Shown here: in pieces, positions 28,055 through 42,784 of the stretch
Numbering within the stretch: the stretch's first letter is position 1
Layout: each line of letters starts with the position of its first letter
DNA from: an uncultured Myxococcales bacterium
GTDB taxonomy: Bacteria > Myxococcota > Myxococcia > Myxococcales > Myxococcaceae
Direction: 5' to 3'
Assembly (NCBI GenBank): GCA_937980205.1
Contig: CALJKW010000076.1
Coordinates: forward strand, 1-64,000
DNA: 64,000 nt
The notes under the pieces: generated by a model
Told to the model about the DNA's origin: nothing
The model's database searches: none
Seen by the model: the letters and a program-made list of their open reading frames with translations, nothing else
Program-made: the position numbers and the translations under genes

Positions 28055-29418
28055 CGCGTCGCCTCCATCGGCGGCTGCCTCGCCTTCGCGTACTCGTCGA
28101 ACAGGGCGTCGACGATGAGCTGGCCGAGCAGATCGAGGCCCTTCCCCTTCGGGTGCACGCGATCGGCGTGCATGAAGCCCGCCTTGTCGAAGCGCTTCAC
28201 CGCCCCGGTGCCGCCCATGGCGGCGAAGAGGTCCATCCACGCGCAGCCCTCCTCGAGCGCGATCTTCCTCTCCATCGCGATGACCTCGTCGAGCTCGGGT
28301 CGCTGCGCGTACGGATTCCCGGCGCGCTTCACGACGGCGTCGAGCGGGCCGACGACCCAGCAGGCGGCTCCGCTGGTCGCCTTCTTCACGCGGCCGATGA
28401 GCGTCCGCAGGTCGTGCATCACCTTCTCCTGCGACGAGCGGCCCCAGGCGATGCGCTTGGTCTCGTTGCCGCCGAACATCAGCATCACGAGCGCCGGGTT
28501 CCGCGCCCGCATCTGGTCCTCGAAGATCGCCTCCTCCGCCTGCAGGAAGATCGACGCGTCCGCCGACGGCACGCCGAGCATGTCGAGCACGACGCCGCTC
28601 GTCTCCTTCTCCAGCACCACGCCGTGCAGCACCGCGCCCTTGCCGCGCGCGACGAGCGTGAGCTCCCGGGCGCCGGCGCCGAGCGAGAGCACCTCGCGAT
28701 GCCCTGCCTCTTCACCGCGCGGCTCCAGCGACGCGACGCGCGTACCGTCGACGAGGACGTCGACGGCCGCAGCCTCGGGACGATCGAGCCACCACACCTC
28801 GCCGCGCGTCTCACCCTCGAGCTTGAACGTCGACGACGCCCCGGCGACCTGCGCGGTGTGGTGCACGCCCGCGAGCCCGAACTTCCAGCGCAGCTTGTAC
28901 GGCGGAGCGAAGGTGCTCGCCGTCCACCCCGACGCCTTCGCCGCGCACCGCGACCGGCTGCCGTACGACGCCATGCGGTCGGCGAGCAGGAAGCCGCGAC
29001 CGGCAGCTCCGTACCGCGCCGTGAGCCGCGCGCGCACGACGTCGACGACGCCGTCGCCCGCGATGAGCGAGTTGCCGAGCGCGAGCACGACGGTCGGCTT
29101 GCCCGACGTCTGGGCGACGTCGAGCGCCTCGAAGAACGAGTCGAGCGCCGTGCGCAGGCACTGCGCGCCGGCCGTCACGGTGCACGGGTTCTCGATGGCA
29201 GACCCCGGCGCCTGCAGCTTCACCGCGAGCGCGCGCAGCGCGACGCTCTCCGCGTCTTCGGGCCGCTTCACCTCGACCACGCGGCGCGGCTCGGGCGCCG
29301 TCGGCGCAGGCGTCGGCGCCGCCACCACCGGCGCCTGCGGCGGTGCAGGAGTCGGCGCAGGAGGCGCGTTCGTCTCGCACGCGACGAGGACCAGCGTCAG
29401 CAGCAGCAGCGATCGCAA
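28051..29418 (-). CDS. SGNH-hydrolase-fold lipoprotein
   Basis: The TTG at 29418 is the only start that retains the lipoprotein signal (LLLLTLVLVAC). A Pro/Ala-rich tether (about 15-45) precedes a domain of the SGNH esterase family. Block I reads LGNSLIAGDG: the catalytic Ser is present but the usual GDS is GNS. Block III reads FGGNE with its Asn. Block V is DRVHPKGKG with the catalytic Asp and His. Several family members add or remove acetyl groups on peptidoglycan or polysaccharide. It is cotranscribed with the beta-lactamase-fold gene (overlapping GTGA). Its substrate is unknown. Confidence 0.82.
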   Translation of the reverse strand: MRSLLLLTLVLVACETNAPPAPTPAPPQAPVVAAPTPAPTAPEPRRVVEVKRPEDAESVALRALAVKLQAPGSAIENPCTVTAGAQCLRTALDSFFEALDVAQTSGKPTVVLALGNSLIAGDGVVDVVRARLTARYGAAGRGFLLADRMASYGSRSRCAAKASGWTASTFAPPYKLRWKFGLAGVHHTAQVAGASSTFKLEGETRGEVWWLDRPEAAAVDVLVDGTRVASLEPRGEEAGHREVLSLGAGARELTLVARGKGAVLHGVVLEKETSGVVLDMLGVPSADASIFLQAEEAIFEDQMRARNPALVMLMFGGNETKRIAWGRSSQEKVMHDLRTLIGRVKKATSGAACWVVGPLDAVVKRAGNPYAQRPELDEVIAMERKIALEEGCAWMDLFAAMGGTGAVKRFDKAGFMHADRVHPKGKGLDLLGQLIVDALFDEYAKARQPPMEATR

Positions 29419-29536
29419 CGGCGCGGCAGCCTACACGATCGAGTGAGTCTTTCAGCGCAGGTGTGGGCGTGGCCGGAACAAGAGCTGACGGGTCCGGACG
29501 CGACGACTAGAGTCTCGCGCTCGGGAGGCCTTCGTG

Positions 29537-30882
29537 ATGCGCCGCCTTGCCCTCGCGCTCCTCGTCATTTCATCCATGGCTCACGCGCAGGAGCTCGGGC
29601 TCGACCTGAGCGCCGAGTCGCGCGTGAAGGAAGTCGTCCTCATCCCGCCGGTCTACAAGGTGACCAGCACCGAGGGCTCGTTCTCGGGCTTCTCCGCCGC
29701 GAAGACGGTGGAGAAGCTCGACACCGTCGCGCACAAGCGGCTCGTCGCCGCGCTCGAGAAGGCGCTCGGCTCGGGCAAGGTCCTCTCGACCGAGGCGACG
29801 CTCCAGGCGCTGGCGAAGGAGAAGCTCTCCATCGCCGCGCTGCGAACGCCGAGCGGCATGGCGCAGCTCGCGAAGGCGACGAGCGCCGCGTGGGTCATCT
29901 ATTACGGCTTCGAGAAGGGCGTCCTCTCCGCCTCCATCTACACGCTGCTCGGCGAGACGACCGGCAAGGCGGCGCAGCTTCAGGGCGTGCAGGTCGGCGG
30001 GCTGCAGCCGGCGCAGGCCGACGAGCTCCAGAAGAAGCTCGCGGCGCACCTGGTCGAGCTGACGAAGGCGAAGCCGGAGGAGACGACAGCGCAGCTGCCG
30101 CCGCCTCCGCCGCCGGCAGAGGAAGAGGTGTCGGGCGAGGTCGAGTCGGAGATCGCCCGCGACCGCGAGAAGAACAAGGGCATCGTCGAGAGCGTCGACC
30201 TCTCGCGCCCGCGCGCGGTGCTCGCCGTCGGCGGCGGCGCGTCGTACCGCAACCAGCTCGTCGGCGGAGACAACCGCGGCTCGCTCGCCGAGCTGCGCAA
30301 CGACTCGGCGCCGGGCATCGCGGTGTTCGTGCAGGTGAACCCGCTGCACTTCATCGAGCGCTTCCGCGACGCGCCCTACAGCGACGTGTTCATCGACGCG
30401 AACTGGCGCCGCAGCTTCGTGCGCGCGCGCGGCAGCGGCAGCCTCGACGGCCAGTCGTGCTCGGTCACCGACGACGAGTTTCAGGTGCGCGGCAACTTCC
30501 GCTGGCGCCTGGGCGGCATGCTCCCCAGCGTGGGCATCGGCGCCGGCTGGGCGCAGGAGCGCGCCGCGTTCGTCGGCTGCGACCTCCCCGTCGTGAGCGC
30601 CATCTACCGCGGCGTCGATCTGCAGGTTCGCGTGAAGCAGCCCATCTTCCGCGACGTGGTGTCGCTCGACGTCGCGTTCGGGCCGCGCGTGCTGATGACC
30701 GGGCCGCTCGCTCCGAAGGCGGGTGTCGGCCTCGCCGGAGAGGCCTGGCTCGAAGCGAAGCCGTGGTCCCTGCTCTTCGTGCGCGGCGGCGCGCGCTTCT
30801 TCCGCGCGGTGATGTCCGACGACGTCGGCATCGTCACCGCCGACGTCCGCGCGTTCTTCGCGCTCGAGGCCGGAGTTCACCT

Positions 30883-30886
<4 letters not shown>
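29537..30886 (+). CDS. Secreted protein with outer-membrane barrel-like C-half
   Basis: The ATG at 29537 (GTG at 29534 also possible) has a clear ribosome site GGGAGG. The 449-residue protein carries a signal peptide (ALALLVISSMAHA). The N-part (about 25-165) has SVDLSR-flanked helices and a strand (VVLIPPVY) recalling proteins that compute summed factors, as in CsgG/TolB-type N-domains. A Pro-rich linker (PPPPPPAEEE) leads to a region of beta strands (about 230-449: DVFIDANWRRSFVRARGSG, VGIGAGWAQERAAFVG, LFVRGGARFFRAV). The layout echoes the two CxxC proteins of the motor-like operon. Divergent from the SGNH gene; the stop overlaps the next GTG. Confidence 0.65.
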
Positions 30887-36555
<5,669 letters not shown>

Positions 36556-37242
36556 TCAGCGGGGGACGAAGCCCTTCTCCGCGAGCAGCTGCTGAATGGT
36601 GCGCAGGATGTGGCCGACCTTCTCCTGGTTCTGCGCGACGGCCTGAAGCCGCTGCACCTCTTCGGGACTGAAGCCTGCGTCAGCGCGGGCGCCGGGACGC
36701 GGCGGGCCGCGCAGCTCGAACTCGAGCTTCTCTTCGGGCTCGGCACCCGGCGGGCGCGGAGCCGGCCGCACGTTGCTCGTCTTGCGGCGCTGCGGCACTT
36801 CCTGTCCGCGGAAGTGCTTCGCGATGGCGGTGTGGATCTCGGCCTCGGAGGCCATCACCACGGTCACCCGGGCGCGCGCCATCGAGCTGGCCTCGTCGAC
36901 GACGGCGAGGTCGGTCGGGTCGGCCATCGCCAGCTTCAGCGTGCGGTCTTTGAGCGAGATGGGAAAGACCACGTTCCGATCGCAGAAGTCGGGGCCCAGC
37001 GCGCGAAGGGCGCCGTTGTCCTTCAGCACGTTGCCCAGGTGTGTCGCCGGCACGCGCAGCGTCTTCGCGAGCGCGTCGAGCATCGCGTCGTCGTCCGCGA
37101 ACCCGAGCTCGGAGATCGCGCGCGGCAGGCGGACGCCCCACTGCTCCGCGTGCGCCATGGCGGACTTGAGCTGCAGCTCGTCGATGAGGCGCGCCTTGAT
37201 GAGCGCCTCGGCGAATCGCTGCGTCGTCCTCGGGGTGGCCAT
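36556..37242 (-). CDS. GspE/PilB N-terminal-domain-like regulatory protein
   Basis: The ATG at 37242 gives 228 residues. Residues about 5-150 match the N-domain of type II secretion and type IV pilus ATPases (MshEN type): FAEALIKARLIDELQLKSAM, ISELGFADDDAMLDALAKTL, FPISLKDRTLKLAMADPTDL. No ATPase domain follows. The C-part is Pro-rich (RPAPRPPGAEPEE), then a helix (VQRLQAVAQNQEKVGHIL). MshEN domains bind c-di-GMP in some ATPases, so this may be a free-standing binding module. An upstream TTG at 37269 is a weaker start. Convergent with the repeat-protein gene; divergent from the kinase gene. Confidence 0.8.
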   Translation of the reverse strand: MATPRTTQRFAEALIKARLIDELQLKSAMAHAEQWGVRLPRAISELGFADDDAMLDALAKTLRVPATHLGNVLKDNGALRALGPDFCDRNVVFPISLKDRTLKLAMADPTDLAVVDEASSMARARVTVVMASEAEIHTAIAKHFRGQEVPQRRKTSNVRPAPRPPGAEPEEKLEFELRGPPRPGARADAGFSPEEVQRLQAVAQNQEKVGHILRTIQQLLAEKGFVPR

Positions 37243-37299
37243 GTGAAGGCGAGTGTAGATTGAATCCACTTCGTCGCGCGCTACTGTCCGTCGCTACGC

Positions 37300-38385
37300 A
37301 TGGCCTTCACTCCCGACGAGTGGACCGGAAAGCGCTTCGGCCGCTACGAAGTCGTCTGCCGTCTCGCCGTCGGCGGCAGCGCCGAGATCTTTCTCGGCAC
37401 CGCGCGCACCGGCCCGTTCGTGGGGCTGTCGCTCGTGCTCAAGCGCATGCTCGCGCCCAAGAACGACGAAGAGGCGCTGCAGGACCTCATCGACGAAGCG
37501 AAGATCACCGCGACCCTGAATCACCCCAACATCGCGCGCATCTTCGACATCGCCGTCACCAGGGACGACGTCGTGCTCGTGATGGAGTTCATCCCCGGCG
37601 CCACGCTCAGTGAGATTCGCCGCGCGCGCAAGCGGCAGTCCGAGCGGGTGCCGCTGGGGTTCACGTTCAAGGCGATCTCCGACGCGCTGCTCGGGCTGCA
37701 CCACGCGCACCTGCACCAGGACGCGAAGGGCCGGCCGAAGCCCGTCGTGCACCGCGACGTCACGCCCGGCAACCTGATGATGGACTTCGCGGGCAAGTGC
37801 CGGTTGCTCGACTTCGGCATCGCGCGCGTCACCGGCAGCCAGCGCCGCACGCGCACCGACTTCGTGCGCGGCACCGCCGCGTACATGAGCCCCGAGCAGA
37901 TTCGCGCCGAGCCGCTCGACTACCGCAGTGACCTCTTCTCGCTGGGCGCGGTGCTGCACGAGCTCATCACCGGCGAGGTCGCGTTCGGACGCGCGACGGA
38001 CTCGGAAGAGCTCGAGGCGATCCTGGGCGCGCAGATCGACCCGCCGAGCCGGCGCGCCCCCGAGATTCCCGGCTGGCTCGACGACGTCGTGATGAAGGCG
38101 CTGCAGCCCGCGCCCGGCGCGCGCTACGCCACCGCCGAGAAGATGCGCGACGCGCTCGTCCTCGGCGCCGGCACCGACCTGTGGACCGCGCAGCAGTGCG
38201 CCGAGTTCCTGCGCAAGGACTTCGCCGAGCGCGAGGGGAAGATCGAGAACCTGATGCGCGAGATTCGGCTCACCGACGAGCCGACCATTCCTGCGGGCTC
38301 GCCGCGGCGGCGCCACTCGTCGCCGGAGATCTCGATGCCCCGCATCGACCCGCGGCGCAGCGGCTCACAGAAGAAGAAGAGCTGA
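37300..38385 (+). CDS. Cytosolic Ser/Thr protein kinase
   Basis: The 361-residue protein has a Hanks-type kinase domain at about 15-285. The Lys of LVLKRM, the catalytic loop HRDVTPGNLM, LLDFGIAR and MSPEQI are intact, so activity is likely; the Gly loop is relaxed (LAVGGSAEIF). After the domain comes a helical tail (EREGKIENLMREI) and a basic C-terminus with a Ser-Pro site (RRRHSSPEI), possibly autophosphorylated. There is no transmembrane segment. It is divergent from the MshEN-like gene by about 58 bases and stands alone. Substrates are unknown. Confidence 0.9.
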   Translation: MAFTPDEWTGKRFGRYEVVCRLAVGGSAEIFLGTARTGPFVGLSLVLKRMLAPKNDEEALQDLIDEAKITATLNHPNIARIFDIAVTRDDVVLVMEFIPGATLSEIRRARKRQSERVPLGFTFKAISDALLGLHHAHLHQDAKGRPKPVVHRDVTPGNLMMDFAGKCRLLDFGIARVTGSQRRTRTDFVRGTAAYMSPEQIRAEPLDYRSDLFSLGAVLHELITGEVAFGRATDSEELEAILGAQIDPPSRRAPEIPGWLDDVVMKALQPAPGARYATAEKMRDALVLGAGTDLWTAQQCAEFLRKDFAEREGKIENLMREIRLTDEPTIPAGSPRRRHSSPEISMPRIDPRRSGSQKKKS

Positions 38386-38389
38386 GCCG

Positions 38390-38689
38390 CTACTTCAGCC
38401 CGGCGGCCTTGAGCGCGCGGGCGAGCGCGGCTGCGCTCCTGGCCACGCGCCTGGCGGGGAAGCGGCGCTCCTTCACGTCGCGAATCACCGAGAACGCCTC
38501 GGCGTGTCGCGGCACCACGAGCTCGACCGGCTTCGCCGGCGCAGCCTGGTACTCATCGGCGAACGCCATCGGCTCGGGCTTGAGCTCTTCTTCGGCGAGC
38601 TCTTCCTCCCATTGCTCGATCTCTTCATCGACCTCCGCGTCGTCCGCGTAGTCGACTTCGTCGTCGTAGTCCGGCGCCTCGGGGTCCAT
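38390..38689 (-). CDS. Small acidic protein with basic C-terminus
   Basis: The ATG at 38689 encodes 99 residues. The first half is very acidic (DDEVDYADDAEVDEEIEQWEEEL); the second half is basic (DVKERRFPARRVARSAAALAR). No known domain is visible. The stop is 4 bases from that of the convergent kinase. Codon use looks coding, with Glu/Asp-rich low complexity seen also in the small gene at 48751. The family is not recognised. Confidence 0.6.
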   Translation of the reverse strand: MDPEAPDYDDEVDYADDAEVDEEIEQWEEELAEEELKPEPMAFADEYQAAPAKPVELVVPRHAEAFSVIRDVKERRFPARRVARSAAALARALKAAGLK

Positions 38690-38783
38690 GACGGTGCTGG
38701 GTAATGCAATGTAGGTGCGACGCTCAACCGCTCGGAACTACGGCATTCTCAACCGCTGATGTGGAGCATCGACCTACCAGAAC

Positions 38784-39323
38784 CTACAGTTTGTGGTGCG
38801 CGCCTGCTCCAAGCAGCTCGAGCGCCTGCTCCCACCGGCCGGTGGCCTTCATCACGAGCTCGCAGAGCTCGCGGACGGCTCCGAACCCGCCGCGCGAAGG
38901 CGCGACGTAGTGGCAGAACGCGCGGACCTCGGGCGCGGCGTCGGCGGGACACGCGGCGAGCCCGGCGCGCTGCATCGGCGCGAGGTCGTTCACGTCGTCG
39001 CCCATGTACGCGCAGTCTCCGTGATCGAGCTGCAGCTCGTTGCACAGCTCGTCGAAGCCTTCGCCCTTGTCCTTCTTGCCCTGGAGGACCTTCACCAGGC
39101 CGAGCTCGCGCCCGCGGACCGCGACGATCTCCGAAGAGCGCGCAGTGAGGATCGCCGCCGGCAGACCCGTGAGCCGGGCGAGCACGATCGCGTGACCGTC
39201 CTTCACGTCGAAGCGCTTGAACGCCTCGCCCTGCGGCCCGTAGTACAGCCCGCCGTCGGTCATCACACCGTCGACGTCGAACACGAGCAGCTTCACGCGC
39301 GCGGCGCGGGCCTGGAGATCCAC
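38784..39323 (-). CDS. kdsC: 3-deoxy-D-manno-octulosonate 8-phosphate phosphatase
   Basis: The 179-residue HAD-family enzyme removes phosphate from KDO-8-phosphate in lipopolysaccharide core synthesis. It has the short, capless layout of the KdsC group. Motif I is FDVDGVMTDG, motif II lies in ILTARSS, motif III uses the Lys in KKDKGEGFDEL and motif IV is MGDDVNDL. The start is the GTG at 39323. Length agrees with bacterial KdsC (about 170-190). kdsA and kdsB lie further right on the same strand, so the pathway is split here. The pseudokinase gene follows upstream on the same strand. Confidence 0.93.
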   Translation of the reverse strand: MDLQARAARVKLLVFDVDGVMTDGGLYYGPQGEAFKRFDVKDGHAIVLARLTGLPAAILTARSSEIVAVRGRELGLVKVLQGKKDKGEGFDELCNELQLDHGDCAYMGDDVNDLAPMQRAGLAACPADAAPEVRAFCHYVAPSRGGFGAVRELCELVMKATGRWEQALELLGAGAHHKL

Positions 39324-39338
39324 GCCGCCGTATCTAAT

Positions 39339-40268
39339 TCACCGGCGCGCGCGGCGCGTCGACTTCTTCGAGCTCGCGACCTTCGTCTTCGCAGGCTCCG
39401 GCTCGACCAGCTTCGCCTGCACCGGCGAGATGCTCGGCGCCTTCGCGGCCACCTTCGCCGGCGGCGCGTCGTCGGCGAGCGGCGGCGCTTCCTTCTTGCC
39501 CGACGGCCAGGCGATGAAGACGAGCAGCAGCACCGCGAGCGCCGCGAGGCCGCCGAGCATCCACTTCTTCTCGAGCGGGTTGCGATCGATGACCGGCTGG
39601 AAGTCGTCGTCGTCGTCGTCGTCGCCGAAGTCGATGGTGTCCTCGGGGACAGGCCGCGCGATCGGCTTCGGCTGCGCCTTCGCCGGCGCGGGCTTCTTCG
39701 GCTTCGCCGCCGCGATGAGCTTCATCGCCTCGGTGTGGGTGTCCTCGAGGCCGAGCTCTTCGTAGACGGCGAGCAGCCGCTGCTCGAGGTCGCGAGCCGA
39801 GTACGGCCGCTCGCTCGGGTCTTCATCGAGCGCGCAGAGCACCAGCTCATCGAGGCTCGAGTCGACGGCGGGGTTGAAGTGGCTCGGCGGCTCGACGAGC
39901 TTCGTCGGGTCGACGCGGCGGCCGGTGAGCAGCCGGTACATCAGCGCGCCCAGCGCGTACACGTCGGTGAGCCGGTCGGGCATCTCGCCGCGCTTGAGCT
40001 CCGGCGCGATGGGGTTGCCGCCCTTGCCGCCGATCGCGAGGTTCCCGCTCGTGCTGCAGACGAGGTGCGCGGCGTCGAGGACTCCGACGACCTGCCCCTC
40101 GTCGTGCGTCGCCGCGACGAGGCGAACGACCTGCAGCGAGAGCTGCAGCGCTTCGGTGAGCGGCAGGTGTCCGGCTTCGACGGGCGTGCTCACCTGCAGC
40201 ACTCCGGACAAGGTCAGCTCGCTCTCACCGAGGGTCGGCCGGCGCGCAGCGGGAGGGGATGTGTTCAT
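39339..40268 (-). CDS. Degenerate Ser/Thr kinase C-lobe with transmembrane helix (pseudokinase)
   Basis: The 309-residue protein keeps only the kinase C-lobe, at about 30-180. The helices LTEALQLSLQVVRLVAA and an APE-type segment (IAPELKRGEMPDRLTDVYALGALMYRLLTG, read across two parts) are clear. The Gly loop, VAIK Lys, HRD and DFG are all missing, and there is no N-lobe. Phosphotransfer is therefore impossible. A run of seven Asp (trinucleotide repeat near 39608) precedes a transmembrane helix at about 240-258 (GGLAALAVLLLVFIAWP) and an Ala/Lys/Pro-rich periplasmic tail. It may act as a membrane scaffold. Confidence 0.82.
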   Translation of the reverse strand: MNTSPPAARRPTLGESELTLSGVLQVSTPVEAGHLPLTEALQLSLQVVRLVAATHDEGQVVGVLDAAHLVCSTSGNLAIGGKGGNPIAPELKRGEMPDRLTDVYALGALMYRLLTGRRVDPTKLVEPPSHFNPAVDSSLDELVLCALDEDPSERPYSARDLEQRLLAVYEELGLEDTHTEAMKLIAAAKPKKPAPAKAQPKPIARPVPEDTIDFGDDDDDDDFQPVIDRNPLEKKWMLGGLAALAVLLLVFIAWPSGKKEAPPLADDAPPAKVAAKAPSISPVQAKLVEPEPAKTKVASSKKSTRRARR

Positions 40269-40394
40269 GGTGGAGCGGTCACCGGAGCAATGCCCACGCC
40301 GCGCCGCGCGGGCCTGCTTCCGGCCGCTTGCCGCAGAACGTGTTGCCCACTGTTGTGATCACTGGAGGCGACGCACCCCAAATGTCACGTGTGG

Positions 40395-41288
40395 TTACTG
40401 CACGGGCAGGCGCACCGTCATGGTCGTGCCGCGGCCTGGCGCCGTGTCGACGTCGAAGCGGCCGCCGTGCTGCTGCACGATCTCGAAGCTCAAGGTGAGG
40501 CCGAGGCCCCTGCCGTGCTGCTTGGTGGTGAAGAACGGCTCGAAGAGGCGCGGCCGAACCTCGTCGGAGATGCCGGGCCCGTCGTCGCTCACCGCGAGCA
40601 GGACGTGCTCGACGTCGCGCGCGAGGCTGCAGCCGACGTGGCCGCCCTGGCGAACGGCCTCGAGCGCGTTGACGCCCAGGTGAACGAGCACCTGCTCGAG
40701 CTGCGCGCGATCTCCCAGCACCGGCGGCAGCTCGGCGCCCACGTCGAAGCGCAGCTGTGTCGCCTGCGCGCGCGCGCGCGCCTGCAAGAGCGGCGCGGCG
40801 TTGCGCACGAGCCCCTCGAGGTTGACGGGGTGGCGGCCCTGCTTGCCGATGCGGGCGAACTTGAGCAGGTCTTCGACCAGCGCCTGGCAGCGCAGCGCCT
40901 CGCGCACGATCGCGGCGACGGGCGCCACCAGCTCGGGCGCACGATCGGGCAGGCGGCGCTCGACTCCCTGCGCAAAGGCGAGGATCACGGCGAGGGGGTT
41001 GTTGAGCTCGTGCGCGACTCCCGCAGCGAGCTGGCCGATGCCGACCAGCTTCGCCGCCTGCGCGAGCTGAGCGCTGCGCTCGGCGACGCGCCGCTCGAGC
41101 AGCTCTTGGATGCGCGCACGCTCGGCGAACTGGGCCTCGAGCTCCTCGCCGAGCATCGCGACACACCCGGCGAGGCCGTCGATCATCGTGCCGTCGCCGA
41201 CGACCTTCGGCGCGCGTGAGAAGTCGAGTGCGGCGAGGGCCGACAACGCGGCGGCGAGCTCGGCGAGCCGCTCGTCGGTCTCGTTCAT
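40395..41288 (-). CDS. Soluble histidine kinase
   Basis: The ATG at 41288 overlaps the upstream STAS-like gene stop (ATGA). The 297-residue protein has a helical N-part (about 1-70) with a coiled coil (ERARIQELLERRVAERSAQ), then a HisKA dimerisation domain with VAHELNNPLAVI (phospho-His) at about 95, and a HATPase domain (about 185-297) with DDGPGIS, the F-box FEPFFTTK and GRGLGLTLS. No transmembrane segment or sensor domain is present, so the input probably comes from the paired STAS-like protein. No response regulator is adjacent. The long in-frame extension upstream is not credible. Confidence 0.9.
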   Translation of the reverse strand: MNETDERLAELAAALSALAALDFSRAPKVVGDGTMIDGLAGCVAMLGEELEAQFAERARIQELLERRVAERSAQLAQAAKLVGIGQLAAGVAHELNNPLAVILAFAQGVERRLPDRAPELVAPVAAIVREALRCQALVEDLLKFARIGKQGRHPVNLEGLVRNAAPLLQARARAQATQLRFDVGAELPPVLGDRAQLEQVLVHLGVNALEAVRQGGHVGCSLARDVEHVLLAVSDDGPGISDEVRPRLFEPFFTTKQHGRGLGLTLSFEIVQQHGGRFDVDTAPGRGTTMTVRLPVQ

Positions 41289-41662
41289 CTGGGAGCCTGC
41301 GCCAGAAGCCACGCCATCGCGTCCTGCCGGGTCCCGAACAGGCGCACCGGGACCGCGAGGCGGTTCATGCCGATGAAGAAGTTGCCCATCATTCGCGACA
41401 GCGGTGAGCCGACGACGAGCGCGATCGCCGTCGCGTGGCGCGTGCCCGCGGGCGACGCGTAGTAGTTGCGCGCGTCGCGCGAGATGGCCTTGAGGCCGGT
41501 CAGGTCGACGAGCGTCGGTCGCCGGACACCGCCACACTCAATGGCGGTGACGCGGATGTTCTCGATCGCGTCCTCGAGGGTCTGGTCCGCGCCGGCGAGG
41601 TTCTCCACGAGCACGACTCCGCTCTCGTCGAGCCACGTGCGGCCACAGCGCGTCGTCTGCAT
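41285..41662 (-). CDS. STAS/SpoIIAA-like single-domain protein
   Basis: The 125-residue protein alternates strands and helices as in SpoIIAA-like folds: GVVLVENLAGAD, RRPTLVDLTGLKAISRDAR, ATAIALVVGSPLSRMMGNFF. The Pro-Thr-Leu-Val-Asp segment and conserved basic surface recall the SpoIIAA-like group found beside histidine kinases in myxobacteria. No clear phospho-Ser site of the anti-anti-sigma type is visible. It is translationally coupled to the histidine kinase (shared ATGA) and is a likely regulatory partner. Confidence 0.72.
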   Translation of the reverse strand: MQTTRCGRTWLDESGVVLVENLAGADQTLEDAIENIRVTAIECGGVRRPTLVDLTGLKAISRDARNYYASPAGTRHATAIALVVGSPLSRMMGNFFIGMNRLAVPVRLFGTRQDAMAWLLAQAPR

Positions 41663-41776
41663 ACCGGCGGGTGTTCCAGCATTCGTGCCGGCGGAACGTG
41701 CCGTGCACGCGAGCGCGCCGGGGGGGCTCGTTCACCCTGAGGGGTCGCGATGGACCCGGTATAGGGTGCCGCGCAC

Positions 41777-42679
41777 ATGTCGAAGGCCTACGCGTATTCG
41801 TACATGCAGTTCCCGGTCACCGCGCGAATCGGAGATCAGCTCGAGATCAAGATGGGCCTGCGCACTCAGACCGCGCCGCTCGAGGCCGTCCGCTACGTCT
41901 ACGTCTCGACGCTCGGCGAGTACCAGGAGCTCATCATCGCGTTCGACAAGCCGAACGGGTCGCGCGGCATCTTGCGGTCGTACGCGAACCCCGGCGACTC
42001 GCAGTTCAAGGCGTTCGTCGACGACCTCGCCGCGATGCGGCCGAACAGCGACCTGCGCAGCCAGCCGAGGCGCGAGGCCCTCAAGACGATGGGCGCCCGC
42101 GACACGCAGCTCATCGCGATGGTGGTGGTGCCGGTCGTCGTGATGGTGCTGGTCACGTTCGGGCTGTCGCCGATGATCATCCACGCGCTCGACGACGGCA
42201 GTCAGCCGGTGACCGCGGGCGAGCTGGGCAAGGTGAAGCTCACCACGCGCAACCTCGTGCTGTCGGGCGAGCTCGATGCTCAGCGCGTGCTGCGCGTGAC
42301 GCACACCGAGAACGGCCGCACCACGTCGAGCGAGCTCGTGTTCCCCATCTTCCCCGCGGGGGCTCCCGACGACGCGTTCGTTCCCATCGCGCTGCAGACG
42401 CGCGACCTCTCCGACGCTGCCATCGACGACCTCGCCGAGAAGGGCAGCTGGAAGTGCACGCTGCGCGACGTGCTGTGGGAAGGGCTCGAGTCCGACGACG
42501 TCGAGTACATGCACGACAAGCTCGGGCTCAACGTCACGAAGCAGACGCAGCTGTGCGAGCTCGACGACGGCGAGCAGACGCGGCTCGGAGTCATCATCGG
42601 CATGGTGGTGTGCATGGGTGCGTTCGTGTCGGGCATTCTCGTGCTCGCGCTCTGGTTGCAGCGCCGCAAGCAGCGCTGA
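41777..42679 (+). CDS. Membrane protein with two transmembrane helices, unknown function
   Basis: The 300-residue protein has a cytoplasmic beta-rich N-domain (about 1-110) resembling a PH-like sheet. A helix at about 116-135 (IAMVVVPVVVMVLVTFGL) follows, then a periplasmic domain with Cys at about 217 and 257, and a second helix at about 272-293 (MVVCMGAFVSGILVLALWL) with a basic end. A partial match to the end of the palindromic element (TTCACCCTGAG near 41732) lies just upstream. The gene is divergent from the STAS/histidine-kinase pair. Family unknown. Confidence 0.68.
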   Translation: MSKAYAYSYMQFPVTARIGDQLEIKMGLRTQTAPLEAVRYVYVSTLGEYQELIIAFDKPNGSRGILRSYANPGDSQFKAFVDDLAAMRPNSDLRSQPRREALKTMGARDTQLIAMVVVPVVVMVLVTFGLSPMIIHALDDGSQPVTAGELGKVKLTTRNLVLSGELDAQRVLRVTHTENGRTTSSELVFPIFPAGAPDDAFVPIALQTRDLSDAAIDDLAEKGSWKCTLRDVLWEGLESDDVEYMHDKLGLNVTKQTQLCELDDGEQTRLGVIIGMVVCMGAFVSGILVLALWLQRRKQR

Positions 42680-42784
42680 TCACTTCGCTGTGCCGCGTTG
42701 TGCCGTCATGTCGCAGTGACTCGTCCGGTCACCATTCGGTAAAGACGCTGCCCCTGCGAGGTCCTGCTCTCTCACGAGGACCGA

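Noticed and set aside
41729..41746. Possible end fragment of the palindromic element (TTCACCCTGAG)
   Set aside because: Only 11 bases match and no inner arms follow; kept only as a remark in the neighbouring gene.
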